A stretch of 64,000 nucleotides of DNA from assembly GCA_963674575.2 (NCBI GenBank), contig CAXXQT010000007.1, forward strand, positions 372,001-436,000, given 5' to 3'. Below the pieces are notes generated by a model. It ran no database searches and was not told where the DNA came from. It worked only from the letters and a program-made list of their open reading frames with translations. The first letter of the stretch is position 1, and each line of letters opens with the position of its first letter. Below are positions 9,801 through 19,117 of the stretch, in pieces. The DNA is from JAAYAY01 sp963674575 (GTDB lineage: Bacteria > Planctomycetota > Planctomycetia > Pirellulales > Thermoguttaceae). Both the position numbers and the translations under genes were made by a program.

Positions 9801-12800
9801 GGCCGCCCCGACCGTCTCGCCGGTCCACGACCTCAGTTTCCACATCGACTTCACCTACGCCGACACCCCGGTGGCCACGGGCTACGAACCCATCACCCGA
9901 CCCTATTCGAATCAGTCCCTATGGATCGACGACTTCCTTGACGAGGTGGGCTACAACTCCGCCAGTTCCTACTTCACCGACCTGGACCTTTGGAACGACG
10001 CCCAGCGGATCGCCAACAATGCCCACTGGGCATACACCGTGTTCGTGTGCGACTCGTCGTACGATTCGGACAACATGTTCAGCGACGGATACTTCGCCTA
10101 CGCGTACCTGGGCGGCCCCTTTACCGTGATGACCTACGGCAACGACGGATGGGGCATCGGGAACATGGGGCAGGTTCTCGCCCACGAAACCGGGCACATC
10201 TTCTACGCCCTCGACGAGTACTCCGGAGCGGCCAGCTACAACGACTACTCGGGGTACTACAACACCCAGAATCTCAATGCCATCGACGACAATCCGGACA
10301 CGAGCACCCGCGTGGCCAGCATCATGGCCGAGTCCAGCCTTCAGAACGTGGCCTACTCCAATCACACGTCCTCGCCCACCTCGCTGCAAATGGTCGGCTG
10401 GTCGGATTCCGATGCCGACGGCATATTCGACGTGCTCGACGTGCCGCTCACGTTGACCGGTTCGGGGAGCTACAATTTCGGCACGGGCCAGTACCAGTTC
10501 TCGGGTACGAGCAGCGTGCAGACCCTGACGAACCTGAACCCCCAAAGTTCCGCGGGCGACATCACCATCAACACGGTCGACGAAATCCAGTACCGGCTCG
10601 ATGGCGGGCCCTGGATCGGTGTCAACTCCTACGGCACGTACACCGCCGACGTCTCCCTCAGCATCCCCGTCTCCGGCGCCGCCCATCAGATCGAGATCCG
10701 CACGATCGATCTTGAGACAGGGGTGGCCTCCAACGTGTTCAGCCACACCTTCGGAAGCGGCGGCGATGACACACATACCGTTCTGCTGAACGCGGGAGAA
10801 ATCCTCACCGACGTGAACTTCGGCAACTGGACGGTCGTCGACGTGGCCGACGTTGCCGTCAGCGACACGTTCCTTACCAGTGCCGACGCCGGTTCAGGAC
10901 AGTTTTCCGTATCCGTTGTTTTCACCGAGTCGATGGATACGACGGCAGTCCCGTCGCTGGTTCTCAGCCCCGACGTGATTGGCGACACCACTCCGACGCT
11001 GGCGAATCCCAGCGGTGCATGGTCCCAAACGACATCCGAAAACGACACCTACACGGTCACCTACGACGTGCTGGACAGCGGAGTCGAGATCGCCGATGTC
11101 ACGATCGACGTGACGGGTGCTTGCAGCGTCGGCGGCGAGGACCAGAGGGACTACACGCCGACTAGCCAGTTCAGCATCGACATGCTCAGCCCGTCGGTCA
11201 GCAGTTTGTTGCCTGCTGACGATGCCGCAGACGTTCACTCGGACACCGACCTGGTGATCACATTCCACGAAACCGTTCAGAAGGGCTCCGGCAATCTTGT
11301 CATCAGGTTGGCGGACGACGATTCGGTCGTGGAAACCATCGCCGTGGACAGTTCCCTCGTGTCGGTGGTCGGAGCGATCGTATCCGTCCAGCGCTCGGCG
11401 ATCCTCCTGGATCGCAAGGACTACTACGTCGAGGTCGACGCGGGGGCCTTTGAAGACCTGGCGGGAAATTCCTTTGCAGGAATCACGGGAACGACGGCAT
11501 GGAATTTCACCATCGACGATCCTCCGCCGCTCGCCGTGAGCAGCATCTCGCTCGAACTGACCGGCACGATCCAGCCGTTCTCGACGCTGGACGTAACGCT
11601 GAACGGCACGATCGAATCAGACAGTTTCGACGTTTATGACGTGGCGCTGCTGAATCTCGACGGCGTGGAAACCTCCTCCTTGGATTCCGTGGGAGGCGTA
11701 TTCAACGATTGCTTCCTCGGCGGTTCCACGCTCTACGTGGCGTCGGGGTCGGGCTTGCAGGTGTTCGACGTATCCACTCCCGCGGCAGCAACCCTCCTTG
11801 GCGGACAGAGCACCGTGGGAAGAAGCCACGGCGTCGACGTGGTGGGCGATCTTGCCTACGTAGCCGACAATGTGGTTGGTTTGCAGATTTTCGATATTTC
11901 TGACCCGAACGCCATAGTTGCCGTGGGCGGCTTCGCCATTTCGGGCACGCCCTACGATGTTGAGGTGATCGGCAATCTGGCCTACGTGGCCGCGGGGACC
12001 GGCGGTCTCTTCGTGCTCGATGTGACGGATCCTTCCGCCGTGGTGCAGGTCGGTTTGTACGACACCTCGGGCCAGTCCTATGCGGTCGACATTGTCGGCG
12101 ATCGGGCGTATGTGGCGGACTATAATACCGGCCTGCAAATTCTCGATGTTTCCGACCCGGCGGCGATCGTGTACCTGGGGGAATACGACACAACAGGCGC
12201 GCCCCGCGGAGTCGATGTCGTGGGCAATCTCGCCTACATGGCCGATCGATCCAACGGCCTTGAGATTCTCGACGTATCCGATCCGACTTCGGTGACTTAC
12301 CTCGGGGGATTCGATTCGGCGAACTACGCTTACGACGTTCAGGTTGTCGGCAATCTTGCGTATCTGGCCGACGAAGTGTACGGGCTCTTTGTTCTTGATG
12401 TTACCGATCCAACGACGGTAACCCTGCTGGGCAGTTGCCGGCCGTCGAGCGGCGTCTGCGATGTCGACGTGGTGGGAAGTATTGCCTATGCCGGTTGTAC
12501 TACTCAAGGGCTTGTCATTCTCGATGTTTCGGACCCCACGGCCATTTCCGTTCTTGGCCAGGGACCCGCCAGCGGTACTGCGATGGACGTTGAGCTCGTC
12601 GGCAGCCTGGTTGTTGTGGCCGACAAGTACTTTGGCCTCAAAGTACTTTCGGCCGGGCAGGGCGCCGTGTCGGTCACGCACACCGCCGATCTGACGTACC
12701 GCGTTGATTTCGGCCAAACGCTTCCTGATGGCGAATATGCTCTCCTCCTGGGCCCGCAGATCCAGAGCACGGCCGGCACCTGGATGAATCAGGACCAGGA

Positions 12801-15800
12801 TGCGGTCGACCACGAAATCCCTGATGACGTCTACTTCACCCGATTTCAGATCGGTACGCCGCCCACCGTGACGTCGATCGAACGTCTGTCGCCCTCTCAA
12901 CCGCTCACGAATGCCGACTCAGTTGTCTTTCGCGTCACCTTCAGCGAACACGTCAGCGACGTCTCGACCGCCGACTTCACGCTGACGGACGTCGCGGACA
13001 CGATCGTGGGTGAATCGATCACCGCGGTCAGTGCGACAGACGGCACGACAATCGACGTGACGGTCAACACCGGTGTCAGTGGAGACGGCGAGCTGCGGCT
13101 CGATCTCCTTGTTCCTGGGGCAACCATCACGGACGACACGGGGTATCCTCTGGAAACCGGTTTTACGTCGGGCGAATCTTACGTCATCGATCGAATCGCC
13201 CCGGCTCCCCCCGTGGTCACCGGCATTTCGGACGATACGGGTGTCGATCCTGACGACAGAATTACTTCCGACCAGACCTTGTTGATCTCCGGAACTGCCG
13301 AGGCCGGCGTCCTGGTCGAGGTGTTTCTGGGAACAAACAGCCTGGGCACGACCAACGCGGACGGTTCTGGCGTGTGGACCTTCGACCATACGGGAACGAC
13401 ACTCGCCGACGGCGCCTATCAGCTGAAGGCGACGGCCCAGGATGCCGCGGGGAACATAAGTGCCGACTCGGCCGTTTGCACGGTGACCCTCGACGGAGCC
13501 GTCCCACTTGTCGACAACCTGACGCCGGCAGACGACTCAACCGGCGCGGCCCTGGATTCGAACCTTACGATTGTCTTCGACGAGAACATCCACAAGGGCA
13601 CGGGCAACATCGTCGTCCGACGATCGAGCGACGACTCCATCGTCGAAACAATCGCAGTCACCGCCGGTCAAGTAACGATTGCCGCAAATGTCGTCACCAT
13701 CGATCCATCGTCGGACTTTGCAGGCGAGACGGGGTACTACGTGCAGGTTGACGCCGGGGCCTTCGAGGATCTGGCGGGCAATGAGTATGCCGGAATCGGC
13801 GACAAGCAGGCGTGGAACTTCACGACGACGGCAATTGACGTCCTTTACGTTGACGACGACGCGACGGTGGCGGATCCGAACGGTTTCTCTTGGGACGCGG
13901 CATTCTCCGACCTGGAGTCGGCACTCGCCTACGCCCGCGGCGCCAACGGCGATGGGGCCCCGGACAATGACGTGACGGAGATTTGCGTGGCCGGTGGGAC
14001 CTATATACCCACGGCCCTGTCGGATGCGGACCTCGACGGCACGATCGACACCGATCCGCGCAGCGTCACGTTCTCGCTCGTCGACGGAGTCTCGATCTAC
14101 GGCGGATACGCCGGATTGACGCCGCAAGGGGCTGACACGGCGGACACTCGCGACACGGCCATCTATATCACAACACTGGACGGAGATCTCGATGGCAACG
14201 ACGCATCGGAAATTGCCGTGGATGAGCTTCGGACGCACGCCACGCGCGCCGAGAATGCCTATACGGTTGTGACGGGTATCGACGTGACTGCGACACTCGA
14301 TGGCCTGGCCGTTCGCGGCGGCAATGCCAATGCGGCTACGGGTGACAGTCCTGATCCCAGTCGATCGGGAGGAGGCGCCTATTTGCGCGGCACGGCAGAC
14401 GTGTCATTCATCGACGTATCAATCTCGGGCAATTCGGCCAACGGCTGGGGTGGTGGCGGGATTCTCAATTACAGCAGCACGGTGACGGTCACCAGTTCGA
14501 CCATCTCGGGCAATTCAGGCAACTACGGCGGCGGGATTGGGAATTACAGCGGCACGGTGACGGTCATCAATTCGACGATCTCGGGCAATTCGGGCAACTA
14601 TGGCGGCGGAATTGGGAATTACGGCGGCACGATGACCGTCACCAGTTCGACCATATCGGACAATTCGGGCAACTATGGCGGCGGAATCTCCAACTCCAGC
14701 AACGGTGCGATGAGCGTCACCAGTTCGACTGTCTCGGGCAATTCGGGCAACTACGGCGGCGGTATCTCCAACTCCGGCAACGGCACGATGACCGTCACCA
14801 ACTCAACCATCTCGGGCAATTCGTCCCAATACGATGGCGGCGGGATTCGGAATTCCAGCGCCGCGATGACGGTCAGTAACTCGACCTTCATGGGGAATTC
14901 GGCCAAATACTCCGGGGGCGGGATCTGCAACTCCGGCAGCGGCGTGGTAACGCTCACCAACTTGACCGTCTCGGGCAACTCGGCCTTGCGCGGTGGCGGC
15001 GGGATCTGCATTTACAGCGTCTACAGGTACGGCGGTGCGGCGACCCTTGCCAACTCCATTGTGGCCCTGAACACCGCTGCTTCGAATGCCGAGATTGAGG
15101 GGCCGTTGACTGCCGAGAGCGGCTTTAACCTCATTGGCATCGATCCGGCGTTCGTGCGGCCACCCAGCCCGGGACCGGACGCAACGTGGGGGACTGCGGA
15201 CGATGACGCTGGCGATCTGCACCTGACCGAATCAAGTCCAGCCGTCAACATGGGCAACAACGCGCTCGTGCCACCGGGGCTTGAAACCGATTTGGAGGGC
15301 CAGCCGCGGATCTACGGCGGACGCGTCGATATCGGGGCACACGAGTACCAGGCTGATCCCACGGCGGGAAGGGAAACGCCTTCGGCTGTCGTAACGACCC
15401 TTCTCGACGTGGTCGATCTTTACGACGGGGCCATCTCCTTGCGGGAGGCGCTCTTCTACAGCGGGGTGGAAGCGATCGGCAGTCCGATCACCTTCGATGC
15501 GGCTCTCGACGGTGGCACGATCACACTCGCCGGCAGCAGTCTGATTGTGGACCGGTCCGTGCAAGTGAACGCCTCGTCGCTGGGGGAGCTCACAATCGAC
15601 GCGAACAGCCAGAGCCGAGCCATCACCATCTTGGCCGACAACGTGGAGCTTGTCGGGCTGACGGTCACCGGTGGCGTCGCGCGTTACGGAGGCGGTATCG
15701 GAAACTATGGCACCCTGACGCTCACCAACTCAACCATCTCGGGCAATTCGGCCAACTACAGCGGCGGCGGGATTTACAACTACTGCGGCACGGTAACGGT

Positions 15801-18800
15801 GATCGACTCGACCATCACGGACAATTCGGCCAACTACAGCGGCGGCGGGATCTACAGTCTCCTGGGCCCAGTGGCAGTCGGTGACTCCACCATTCTGGGC
15901 AATTCGGCCGACGATGGCGGTGGGATTTACAGCACCGGACAGCTGACGGTCACCAACTCCAACATCTCGGGCAATTCGGCTACTGATGGCGGCGGGATTC
16001 TGAATTACGAGGGCACGGTAACGGTGACCAATTCCAATATCTCGGACAATTCGGCCGACACGGGCGGCGGGATTTACGACGATACGGGTACGGTGACGGT
16101 CACCAACTCCAGCATCTCGGGCAACTACGGCGACGGGATCTACGGCTATTCCGCCACGGTGACGGTCACCGGCTCCAACATCTCGGGCAACTACGGCAAC
16201 GGGATTCGCTCGGGCAGTACGTTGGCGGTTGCATACTCGACTATTTCGGGCAACTACGGCTGCGGAATCAGTGTTTCCGGCGGCACGGCGACGGTCAGCA
16301 ATACAATTGTGGCCCTGAACTACAATGCTGAGTATCCCGACATTTCGGGGGCGTTGACTACCGAGAGCGTCTTCAACCTGATCGGCATCGATCCCGGTTT
16401 CGTGCGTTCACCCGGTCCGGGACCGGACGGAACCTGGGGAACCGACGACGACGATGCGGGAGATTTACATCTGACCGCTTCGAGTCCCGCCGTCAACATG
16501 GGCAGCAACGCGCTCGTGCCGCCGGGACTTGAGACGGATGTGGACGGCCAGCCGCGAGTCTACGGAGGGCGAGTGGATATCGGGGCATACGAGTACCAGG
16601 CCGATCCCATGGCGGGAAGGGAAACGCCTTCGGCTGTTGTGACGACCCTTCTCGACGCGGTCGATCTTTACGACGGGGCCATCTCCTTGCGGGAGGCGCT
16701 CTTCTACAGGGGGACAGAAGCGATCAGTGGTCCGATCACCTTCGACGCGACTCTCGACGGCGGCACGATCACGCTCGCCGGCACCAGTCTGACGGTGGAC
16801 CAGTCCGTGCGAGTTGACGCCTCCTCGCTGGGATCCCTCACGATCGACGCCGGTAGCAGGAGCCGAGTAATAACCACTTGGGCCGATGACGTGGAGCTTG
16901 TCGGTCTGACGGTCACCGGTGGTTCGGCCGGCGGGATCAAGAACTATGGCGGGTTGACGATCACCGACTCGACCATCTCGGGAAACTCCAACGGCGGCGG
17001 GATCACGAATGACCACGGCACGCTGACGCTCACCAACTCAACCATCTCGGGCAATTCGACCGAGACCGTCGGCGGCGGGATCTACGACTATTCTGGCACG
17101 GTGACGGTGACCAACTCGACCGTTTCGGGCAATTCAGCCTTGACCTTCGGCGGCGGGATTTACAGCCGCTATGGCACGGTGACGGTGACCAACTCGACCA
17201 TCTCGGGCAACTCGGCCAGCGACGGCGGCGGGATTTTCAACAACGGCACGCTGACGGTCACTAACTCGACCATCTCGGGAAATTCGGCCAGCGTTGGCGG
17301 CGGGATTCGCAACGATCGCAAGCTGACGGTCGCCAATACGATTGTGGCATTGAACAGAGCGACAATCAGCGGGCCGGACGTGTATGGCTCAGCCGCCGGC
17401 TCCTATAACCTGATCGGCGACGGCGCCGGCATGACCGGTCTGGTGCACGGCGCCGACGGTAACCTGGTGGGCACAACGGGCGTACCGATCGATCCGCTGT
17501 TCGTGCGTAACCCCTCGGCGGGCCCGGACGGCACATGGGGAACTTCCGACGACGACTACGGGGACCTCCGGCTATTGTTCGGTGGTCCGGCCATTGATGC
17601 GGGGAGCAATGCGCTGCTTCCGGCCGACACCTTCGACCTGGACGGCGACGGGGATACAACCGAGCCCATCCCCTTCGATCTGGACGGCGGCCCGCGAGTT
17701 GAAAACGGCACGGTCGACATGGGGGCGTGTGAATTCCGTGAGGCACTGATTACCGCTACGGACAGCGATGACACAATCGTGCTGACGCTGGGCGCCGTGG
17801 GCGGGTCGTGGCACGAAGCAGTCGTCAACGGCAACCTGACAACCTACGATCCGACGCTCTACCGCACGATCCGCATCGATGCCCTCGTCGGCAACGACAC
17901 GGTCACCATCCTCGGCACCGACCAGGACGAAACCGTCACGCTTCAGCCTGGCTCCGCTGACGTCTTCGGCCAAGCCTACGAAGTCCATGTCGCCAACGTC
18001 GAGACAATCTCCGTCAACGCCGGCGACGGAAGCGACAGCCTGACCATGACCGGCTCCGCGGGCAGCAATCGCCTCTTCAGCTACGCCGACTATGCCACCT
18101 TCCGCGATTCAACCCGTACCTTTTCCTTCCGCGTGGAAGATTTCGAATCGGTGTCGGTGGATGCGTCGGCAGGAAGCTCCAACTATGCCTTCGCCTACGA
18201 TTCGCCCGGTGACGACTACCTGGACGCGAACCCGGATCGTGTGATTCTGACGCGTCATGTCGGTTTGGAGGCCGAAACGCAGACGACCGCGAGTGGATTC
18301 GAGCGAGTTTACATCTACGGGGTCGAGGGAGGCACGGACGAGGCCGCCCTGCTCGGGGCCGAGGACGCACGAAACCGATTCTACGGATATGCCGACCACA
18401 GCGTCTTCACCGAATCGCAGCGCAGCTTCTATTTCTACGTCGAGGGATTCGACACCGTCGCGGCCGAAGCGCCGGAGGGCACCTACGCCTATGCCTACTT
18501 CTACGACAGCCCCGGAAACGACCGGTTCACGGCCAGTCCCACGTCAGCGAGCATGGAACGCCCGGAACCTTGGTCGGATGTGAACGCCACGGGGTTCAAC
18601 CGAATCTACGCCTACGCGAGACAGGGCGGTGATGATGCGGCCGAACTCGTGGGCTCCGATTCGGGAAACCGCTTCCGCAGCTACCCGACATACGGCACGC
18701 TCACCGATGACGTCGGGTCGTTCTACCAGTATGCGTCGGGCTTCGATAGTCTGACGGCCGTCGGCTTCCAGGCCGAAGCTTCGACGGATCGCGCCTATCT

Positions 18801-19020
18801 TTACGATTCGCCCGGCGACGATACCTTCAGCCCAGCCTTCTATGAGGACGATGCCTACCAGGGAGGATGCCTCAGCGATGTGGCGGGAACCAATGAGAAC
18901 TGGATCAAGTACTTCGATCTTGTCTACGCTCGCTCCTCTGACAGCGGTACAAACGACACGATCGCCGTGGCGGATGACGACGATCTTGCCTACCTGCTGA
19001 TCGACTACGGCACCTGGTAG
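6850..19020 (+). CDS. Giant mosaic surface/extracellular protein (~4,050 aa) with a metalloprotease-like domain and beta-helix repeats
   Basis: Residues are counted from a GTG at 6850; ATG 6967 (residue 40) is an equally plausible start, and none shows a good signal peptide. In order: YVTN/NHL-like propeller (about 60-600); two SdrD B-like domains (about 660-735 and 771-850; 'WNDLDEDGAWDQ', 'WHDVNGDGLWDQ'); a putative zinc metalloprotease with 'AHETGHIFYALDEYSG' (His 1112, Glu 1113, His 1116); SbsA-type Ig-like domains (about 1450-1555 and 2219-2330); seven 42-residue LVIVD-type repeats (about 1662-1935); a Big-type Ig domain (about 2118-2215); then parallel beta-helix repeats built on 'TVTNSTISGNSxNYGGGI', interrupted by choice-anchor-Q-like and CSLREA-like segments; and C-terminal ~95-residue repeats with 'YDSPGDD'. 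It is very probably exported or cell-surface attached, so the missing signal suggests a frameshift or 5' decay. The adjacent genes do not suggest a specific substrate. Confidence 0.9.
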   Translation: MFCQRAPSIGCRFFSEAASCVGVINDAVNSTFSVISLSSMTEVRSFASGRQGTLGTSFGYATWENVYTQFAVSPDNIIVLPDRWNSQVCLYDVATGTELATLSTADTPAAVDISADGTIAVVSHFAASGTVTKIDLTTQTVAAEFSSIPNLYTYSVRVSHDNAYALVGVSSNVLFVDLETGDITASVHTGTVMDLEISYDGAYAFVTGVSCSVIDIASQSLVATPALTWCYEAAVSPVDYCAVALNNRNAEDVQFYNIDGASSYMEGVVPSGSAPEGDGPGFLALADDGTTLVVGNATSGNVSILDMVSQSVLSYIDTGTSVTGLAVTSDGSCAVVLDGYLGTATVVDLAGGAAVATLPVTEYPYRVLISPDDQTAYVATGEGTDTIYFIDLNGASSSVVDTLQPGNIGQMTLTSDGSTLGIYDYYGREFILVDTATHAVTARVALSAGSYNDEVVFSPDGSTAYVTDYYDDTVYVVHVDGASSSLAATLTGIGQPKSIVVDAQGEFAYVGGTYGTSNYPAVYVIHTATNSIVRTMVLDDSSMYSQEIYLSGDNSILYATARYDAIGGNSRTIRQALYRIRAAGAGSALIDATDLSEDPFDFVFSETLKTAAVAQPYVDGVELVDFQSTRTDGVHVVELARKEVVTGINFGNQALLGAIQGCVWNDLDEDGAWDQADEAALEGWTVYLDSNDNGQFDDGVDPSTVTDSQGDYWLTDLDGGTYTVAVELPTGWEPSLPAAAEGGTYQISLGWGEIVSSADFGLFVPPGEIHGYKWHDVNGDGLWDQDEIALAGWTIYLDINRNGLFDEDTEPFQVTGTDGSYHFTDLAPDTYVIGEAPQAGWEQTYPIGSASSSSVTSLSAETTLSSGFHTISTSETGSAIAGPGSTLADAFLVPEEALAETEAFNAGLAASPVPDGERPDGDRPYGADNNDLSEYMLGDIWVTVVLLESDGSIDANSEDWTTTEITNVKAEIQEGLQWWEDTLQAAPTVSPVHDLSFHIDFTYADTPVATGYEPITRPYSNQSLWIDDFLDEVGYNSASSYFTDLDLWNDAQRIANNAHWAYTVFVCDSSYDSDNMFSDGYFAYAYLGGPFTVMTYGNDGWGIGNMGQVLAHETGHIFYALDEYSGAASYNDYSGYYNTQNLNAIDDNPDTSTRVASIMAESSLQNVAYSNHTSSPTSLQMVGWSDSDADGIFDVLDVPLTLTGSGSYNFGTGQYQFSGTSSVQTLTNLNPQSSAGDITINTVDEIQYRLDGGPWIGVNSYGTYTADVSLSIPVSGAAHQIEIRTIDLETGVASNVFSHTFGSGGDDTHTVLLNAGEILTDVNFGNWTVVDVADVAVSDTFLTSADAGSGQFSVSVVFTESMDTTAVPSLVLSPDVIGDTTPTLANPSGAWSQTTSENDTYTVTYDVLDSGVEIADVTIDVTGACSVGGEDQRDYTPTSQFSIDMLSPSVSSLLPADDAADVHSDTDLVITFHETVQKGSGNLVIRLADDDSVVETIAVDSSLVSVVGAIVSVQRSAILLDRKDYYVEVDAGAFEDLAGNSFAGITGTTAWNFTIDDPPPLAVSSISLELTGTIQPFSTLDVTLNGTIESDSFDVYDVALLNLDGVETSSLDSVGGVFNDCFLGGSTLYVASGSGLQVFDVSTPAAATLLGGQSTVGRSHGVDVVGDLAYVADNVVGLQIFDISDPNAIVAVGGFAISGTPYDVEVIGNLAYVAAGTGGLFVLDVTDPSAVVQVGLYDTSGQSYAVDIVGDRAYVADYNTGLQILDVSDPAAIVYLGEYDTTGAPRGVDVVGNLAYMADRSNGLEILDVSDPTSVTYLGGFDSANYAYDVQVVGNLAYLADEVYGLFVLDVTDPTTVTLLGSCRPSSGVCDVDVVGSIAYAGCTTQGLVILDVSDPTAISVLGQGPASGTAMDVELVGSLVVVADKYFGLKVLSAGQGAVSVTHTADLTYRVDFGQTLPDGEYALLLGPQIQSTAGTWMNQDQDAVDHEIPDDVYFTRFQIGTPPTVTSIERLSPSQPLTNADSVVFRVTFSEHVSDVSTADFTLTDVADTIVGESITAVSATDGTTIDVTVNTGVSGDGELRLDLLVPGATITDDTGYPLETGFTSGESYVIDRIAPAPPVVTGISDDTGVDPDDRITSDQTLLISGTAEAGVLVEVFLGTNSLGTTNADGSGVWTFDHTGTTLADGAYQLKATAQDAAGNISADSAVCTVTLDGAVPLVDNLTPADDSTGAALDSNLTIVFDENIHKGTGNIVVRRSSDDSIVETIAVTAGQVTIAANVVTIDPSSDFAGETGYYVQVDAGAFEDLAGNEYAGIGDKQAWNFTTTAIDVLYVDDDATVADPNGFSWDAAFSDLESALAYARGANGDGAPDNDVTEICVAGGTYIPTALSDADLDGTIDTDPRSVTFSLVDGVSIYGGYAGLTPQGADTADTRDTAIYITTLDGDLDGNDASEIAVDELRTHATRAENAYTVVTGIDVTATLDGLAVRGGNANAATGDSPDPSRSGGGAYLRGTADVSFIDVSISGNSANGWGGGGILNYSSTVTVTSSTISGNSGNYGGGIGNYSGTVTVINSTISGNSGNYGGGIGNYGGTMTVTSSTISDNSGNYGGGISNSSNGAMSVTSSTVSGNSGNYGGGISNSGNGTMTVTNSTISGNSSQYDGGGIRNSSAAMTVSNSTFMGNSAKYSGGGICNSGSGVVTLTNLTVSGNSALRGGGGICIYSVYRYGGAATLANSIVALNTAASNAEIEGPLTAESGFNLIGIDPAFVRPPSPGPDATWGTADDDAGDLHLTESSPAVNMGNNALVPPGLETDLEGQPRIYGGRVDIGAHEYQADPTAGRETPSAVVTTLLDVVDLYDGAISLREALFYSGVEAIGSPITFDAALDGGTITLAGSSLIVDRSVQVNASSLGELTIDANSQSRAITILADNVELVGLTVTGGVARYGGGIGNYGTLTLTNSTISGNSANYSGGGIYNYCGTVTVIDSTITDNSANYSGGGIYSLLGPVAVGDSTILGNSADDGGGIYSTGQLTVTNSNISGNSATDGGGILNYEGTVTVTNSNISDNSADTGGGIYDDTGTVTVTNSSISGNYGDGIYGYSATVTVTGSNISGNYGNGIRSGSTLAVAYSTISGNYGCGISVSGGTATVSNTIVALNYNAEYPDISGALTTESVFNLIGIDPGFVRSPGPGPDGTWGTDDDDAGDLHLTASSPAVNMGSNALVPPGLETDVDGQPRVYGGRVDIGAYEYQADPMAGRETPSAVVTTLLDAVDLYDGAISLREALFYRGTEAISGPITFDATLDGGTITLAGTSLTVDQSVRVDASSLGSLTIDAGSRSRVITTWADDVELVGLTVTGGSAGGIKNYGGLTITDSTISGNSNGGGITNDHGTLTLTNSTISGNSTETVGGGIYDYSGTVTVTNSTVSGNSALTFGGGIYSRYGTVTVTNSTISGNSASDGGGIFNNGTLTVTNSTISGNSASVGGGIRNDRKLTVANTIVALNRATISGPDVYGSAAGSYNLIGDGAGMTGLVHGADGNLVGTTGVPIDPLFVRNPSAGPDGTWGTSDDDYGDLRLLFGGPAIDAGSNALLPADTFDLDGDGDTTEPIPFDLDGGPRVENGTVDMGACEFREALITATDSDDTIVLTLGAVGGSWHEAVVNGNLTTYDPTLYRTIRIDALVGNDTVTILGTDQDETVTLQPGSADVFGQAYEVHVANVETISVNAGDGSDSLTMTGSAGSNRLFSYADYATFRDSTRTFSFRVEDFESVSVDASAGSSNYAFAYDSPGDDYLDANPDRVILTRHVGLEAETQTTASGFERVYIYGVEGGTDEAALLGAEDARNRFYGYADHSVFTESQRSFYFYVEGFDTVAAEAPEGTYAYAYFYDSPGNDRFTASPTSASMERPEPWSDVNATGFNRIYAYARQGGDDAAELVGSDSGNRFRSYPTYGTLTDDVGSFYQYASGFDSLTAVGFQAEASTDRAYLYDSPGDDTFSPAFYEDDAYQGGCLSDVAGTNENWIKYFDLVYARSSDSGTNDTIAVADDDDLAYLLIDYGTW
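6923..6970 (+). CDS. Possible 15-residue leader peptide overlapping an in-frame start of the giant gene
   Basis: An ATG at 6923 is preceded by the G-rich, Shine-Dalgarno-like 'tgggggtg' (6911-6918) and encodes MTRSILRFRSYRFPR before TGA at 6968. That TGA overlaps the ATG at 6967 of the giant reading frame in an ATGA arrangement. It could be a translational-coupling leader, or the true N-terminus of the giant protein separated by a one-base frameshift. The arginine-rich composition resembles the start of planctomycete surface proteins, but no LEPLEQR-type motif is present. Low confidence. Confidence 0.25.
   Translation: MTRSILRFRSYRFPR
11833..12650 (+). repeat. Seven 42-residue LVIVD repeats inside the giant gene
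   Basis: Each unit follows the pattern 'V-[DE]-V-V-G-[DN]-L-A-Y-V-A-D...G-L-x-[IV]-[LF]-D-[IV]-[ST]-D-P'. Seven consecutive units at 126-bp spacing match the LVIVD family (PF08309), which forms a propeller in surface proteins. The last unit is degenerate and lacks the 'DxSDP' part. Confidence 0.8.
15050..16808 (+). repeat. 1,248-bp in-frame tandem duplication within the giant gene
   Basis: The segment from about 15050 to 15560 recurs at about 16298 to 16808 with an exact offset of 1,248 bp (416 codons). The block 'gaaacgccttcggctgt' is at 15373 and again at 16621, and the surrounding ~110 bp are nearly identical. The duplicated unit covers the end of one beta-helix, the choice-anchor-Q-like part ending 'VDIGAHEYQADP' / 'VDIGAYEYQADP', and the CSLREA-like start 'YDGAISLREALFY'. 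A third, more diverged copy of the anchor part lies near 17500-17730. Confidence 0.85.
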
Positions 19021-19103
19021 ACTGCCTTCCTTGTGCCCCATTGGCCGGGCCGGAGCCCCTGCAATCCCGAGGTTCCCTCCTGCTCAGACTGGGGGAACCG
19101 TCG

Positions 19104-19109
19104 TATAAT
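19104..19109 (+). promoter_or_regulatory. Candidate -10 box for uvrC
   Basis: A perfect TATAAT in an otherwise GC-rich gap, 9 bp before the GTG at 19118. No good -35 is visible at 16-18 bp upstream. If used, transcription would start close to 19116, making a GTG-19118 mRNA almost leaderless; a start at GTG 19169 would give a normal leader. Confidence 0.3.
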
Positions 19110-19117
19110 ATTCCAGG

